Program-made: the position numbers and the translations under genes
Shown here: one piece after another, positions 62,139 to 64,000 of the stretch
Position numbering within the stretch: position 1 is the stretch's first letter
How the letters are laid out: every line of letters starts with the position of its first letter
Notes under the pieces: generated by a model
Seen by the model: the letters and a program-made list of their open reading frames with translations, nothing else
Databases searched by the model: none
What the model was told of the DNA's origin: nothing
NCBI GenBank assembly: GCA_963973795.1
Contig: CAXBAF010000019.1
Coordinates: forward strand, 1 to 64,000
Length of the DNA: 64,000 nt
Direction of reading: 5' to 3'
From: UBA1926 sp002337215
GTDB lineage: Bacteria > Planctomycetota > Phycisphaerae > Phycisphaerales > UBA1924

Positions 62139-62156
62139 CGCTCCATCGATGGAGCG
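62139..62156. repeat. 18-bp perfect palindrome between terminase and linker gene
   Basis: CGCTCCATCGATGGAGCG reads the same on both strands (centre at 62147/62148). It lies in the 116-base gap between the terminase and the next gene. It may be a dimer-binding operator or a structure controlling the late genes. There is no T-run, so it is not an intrinsic terminator. Confidence 0.7.
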
Positions 62157-62193
62157 TGCGACACATTTTCGACCTCGCGCAGATATAGACACC

Positions 62194-62439
62194 GTGGCAG
62201 ACACCGATTCCAACACACCCGATCTCGATGACGCGATCGCCGAGAACGCCGCCGGGCCGGCCAAGGCCATGGTGGATGGGCAGTCGGTCGAGCAGCATTC
62301 GCTGAAGGACCAGATCGAGGCCGACCGGTACCTCGCGAGCAAGCGGGCGAGCCGTGGCCGTGGCCTTGGTGGTCGGCTCGTCAAGCTGACGCCGCCCGGG
62401 ACAGTTGACGGTCTGGGCAATGACGGGGGTGCGGCCTGA
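62194..62439 (+). CDS. Small gene between terminase and portal (head-tail linker-like position)
   Basis: The 81-residue protein starts at the GTG 62194 (MADTDSNTPDLDDAIAENAA) and continues with SVEQHSLKDQIEADRYLASK. The segment resembles the small proteins found between terminase and portal in lambda-type phages (gpW-position). An upstream ATG at 62149 would run through the palindrome. Its stop overlaps the portal start (TGATG). Confidence 0.65.
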   Translation: MADTDSNTPDLDDAIAENAAGPAKAMVDGQSVEQHSLKDQIEADRYLASKRASRGRGLGGRLVKLTPPGTVDGLGNDGGAA

Positions 62440-63929
62440 TGCTGGGCGGTCTGCTCGGTAAATCGAAGCGGGCCTCAAAGGCCGTAGCGACCACGACGCG
62501 GGCCGTGCGGGCAAGGTTCGACTCGGCCCAGACGACCCCGGACAACCGGCGTCACTGGGCCGCTGCGGACGGGCTGGCGCCAAACGCCGCGGTCAGCCCT
62601 GAGGTGCGCCGGATCCTCCGCAACCGCGCCCGGTACGAGGTCGCCAACAACAGCTACGCCAAGGGCATCGTGCTCACGCTCGCCAACGACACGGTGGGCA
62701 CGGGGCCGCGGCTCCAGATGCTCACCGACGACCCGACGGCCAACGCCCGCGTCGAGGACGCGTTCAGCGAGTGGGCCGCCGCGGTCGACCTCGCCGGGCT
62801 GCTCCGCACGATGCGGATGGGCAGAGCGGAGTCGGGCGAGTGCTTCTGCATGCTGACCAGCAGCCCGCGCATCGACCACGCTGTGAAGCTCGACCCGCGG
62901 CTGATTGAGCCGGACCAGGTGACCAGCCCGCTCGTGCGGACCGGGCGTGCCGGTATGGACAACATCGACGGCGTGGTGCTCGACGCGACGGGTCACCCGG
63001 CCGGGTACTACGTGCTGCGTCGCCATCCGGGCGACACGGCCTCTTGGACGCGCGGCCGCAATGGCCCGTTCGAGTTCGACACGGTGCCCGCGGGTTCGAT
63101 GATCCACTACTTCCGCGCCGACCGTCCGGGCCAGCGCCGCGGGATCCCCGACATCACGCCGGCGCTGCCCCTGTTCGCGCAGTTGCGCCGGTACACGCTC
63201 GCGGTGATCGCCGCGGCGGAGACCGCCGCCGACTTCGCGGCGGTGCTCTACACCGACGCGCCGGCGAACGGTGAGGCGGACCCACTTGAGCCCATGGACA
63301 TGGTCGGACTCGAGAAGCGGCTGGCGACCGTGCTCCCCGGCGGCTGGAAGCTCGGGCAGATCCACGCCGAGCAGCCGGCCACGACGTACGCGGAGTTCAA
63401 GCGGGAGATCCTCAACGAGATCGCCCGGTGTCTGAGCATGCCGTTCAACGTCGCTGCGGGGAACAGCTCGGGGTACAACTACGCCTCGGGCCGGCTGGAC
63501 CACCAGACGTACTTCAAGAGCATCCGTGTCGAGCAGCACCAGATGCAAGTCTCGGTGCTCGACCGGATCCTCGCGGCGTGGTTCGCCGAGGCGGCTCTGG
63601 TCGAGGGGTTGCTGCCGCAGCAGTTGCGAGCGCGCAACGCCGTCACACCGCACGCCTGGTTCTGGGATGGCGTCGAGCATGTCGACCCTGCCAAGGAAGC
63701 CAACGCGCAGGCGACGCGGCTTGCTAATCACACGACAACGCTCGCCGCCGAGTACGCACGGCAGGGTCGGGACTGGGAAGACGAGCTGCGGCAGCGCGCC
63801 AAGGAGGCGGCGCTGATGCGTGAGCTTGGTCTCGGGGCGGCGGACGCTGCGCCCACCTCTCCCCACACACCAACAGACGACACCGAAGAGCAGGACGCGC
63901 TCGACGAGCGCCGCAAGGAGGCCGCATGA
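62439..63929 (+). CDS. Phage portal protein, lambda family
   Basis: The 496-residue protein fits lambda-family portals: RNRARYEVANNSYAKGIVLT, the stem region AVEFDT-like FEFDTVPAGSMIHYF, DRPGQRRGIPDITPALPLF and GNSSGYNYASGRLDHQTYFK. The portal is a dodecameric ring at the capsid vertex and is the docking site for the terminase. The C-terminal 80 residues are acidic and helical. Its stop overlaps the next gene start (ATGA). Confidence 0.93.
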   Translation: MLGGLLGKSKRASKAVATTTRAVRARFDSAQTTPDNRRHWAAADGLAPNAAVSPEVRRILRNRARYEVANNSYAKGIVLTLANDTVGTGPRLQMLTDDPTANARVEDAFSEWAAAVDLAGLLRTMRMGRAESGECFCMLTSSPRIDHAVKLDPRLIEPDQVTSPLVRTGRAGMDNIDGVVLDATGHPAGYYVLRRHPGDTASWTRGRNGPFEFDTVPAGSMIHYFRADRPGQRRGIPDITPALPLFAQLRRYTLAVIAAAETAADFAAVLYTDAPANGEADPLEPMDMVGLEKRLATVLPGGWKLGQIHAEQPATTYAEFKREILNEIARCLSMPFNVAAGNSSGYNYASGRLDHQTYFKSIRVEQHQMQVSVLDRILAAWFAEAALVEGLLPQQLRARNAVTPHAWFWDGVEHVDPAKEANAQATRLANHTTTLAAEYARQGRDWEDELRQRAKEAALMRELGLGAADAAPTSPHTPTDDTEEQDALDERRKEAA

Positions 63930-64000
63930 TCGCTGTGAATCCCAACCTGAAGACCGCGACCAACGCGATGTTCATCGCTGCCGCGGCGGACGACACGCTA
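63926..64000 (+). CDS. Start of the next phage gene (truncated by the window edge)
   Basis: ATG 63926 overlaps the portal stop (ATGA) and opens a frame that runs off the end: MIAVNPNLKTATNAMFIAAA. In lambda-type genomes this position usually holds a prohead protease, scaffold or head protein, but 25 residues are too few to tell. Confidence 0.55.
   Translation, partial: MIAVNPNLKTATNAMFIAAAADDTL

Larger units (their letters stand above)
42426..64000. mobile_element. Prophage or phage-derived integrative element (left part; right end beyond the window)
   Basis: A DUF2924 / large serine recombinase / HTH module is followed by cargo (QueC-like pair), phage-type early genes (sigma-like factor, PD-(D/E)XK nuclease, Sak4-like ATPase, DUF669, RusA, helicase, primase), a candidate origin, a ParB-methyltransferase, and packaging genes (terminase, portal). 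Nearly all genes lie on one strand, most with overlapping starts and stops. The left border is placed at the first small gene of the module and is uncertain to a few hundred bases. The right end and attachment sites lie outside this sequence. Confidence 0.85.

Overview
The window looks like a piece of a Planctomycetota chromosome, probably class Phycisphaerae. This rests on the roughly 65-70% G+C coding sequence, Tat-exported Gfo/Idh/MocA dehydrogenases paired with TIM-barrel isomerases, a type III polyketide synthase operon, and many secreted proteins of unknown function. The lineage is inferred from gene content; no ribosomal RNA is present to confirm it.

Region 1 (1-39.6 kb) is ordinary chromosome. 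After a lipoprotein, a TPR-methyltransferase and an orphan DUF4280 (PAAR-like) gene comes a complete histidine-degradation set in pathway order, hutH-hutU-hutG-hutI (3.1-8.8 kb), with no regulator alongside. Housekeeping genes follow: a diacylglycerol-kinase-like protein, map, trpA, tig and tRNA-Leu(CAA). At 14.4-19.6 kb a tightly coupled minus-strand operon runs from an ApbE-DUF819 fusion through a methyltransferase and a flavoprotein to a type III polyketide synthase. The divergent operon at 19.6-25.1 kb encodes a formylglycine-generating-enzyme-like protein and two Gfo/Idh dehydrogenase plus TIM-barrel pairs carrying Tat-type signals, which points to periplasmic sugar oxidation and isomerisation. 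A glycosyltransferase, half of an oligopeptide ABC transporter, a DadA-like oxidase, PilT, glycerate kinase, an aminotransferase, a photolyase, secreted proteins and tRNA-Asn(GUU) with a strong terminator complete the block.

Region 2 (39.8-48.1 kb) has visibly lower G+C in its accessory genes: sampled 60-base lines give about 53% and 45%, against 68% in the chromosome. It holds a minus-strand pair, dGTPase plus a polyA-polymerase-head nucleotidyltransferase. Next is a DUF2924 / large serine recombinase / HTH module, and then a translationally coupled plus-strand pair: a 261-residue protein of unknown fold and a 675-residue QueC-like enzyme with a C-terminal winged-helix and coiled-coil module. 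The last pair is the best candidate here for an undescribed, probably defence-type, system.

Region 3 (48.4-64 kb, running off the end) is a prophage: a sigma-like factor, a recombination set (PD-(D/E)XK nuclease, Sak4-like ATPase, DUF669, RusA), a helicase, a primase-helicase and a 0.5-kb repeat-rich candidate origin. These are followed by a ParB-methyltransferase fusion, a four-gene opposite-strand block that includes a lysine-rich HARE-HTH protein, then terminase, a small linker gene and the portal. The recombinase module at 42.4-45.1 kb is the likely integration apparatus and the QueC-like pair is likely cargo.
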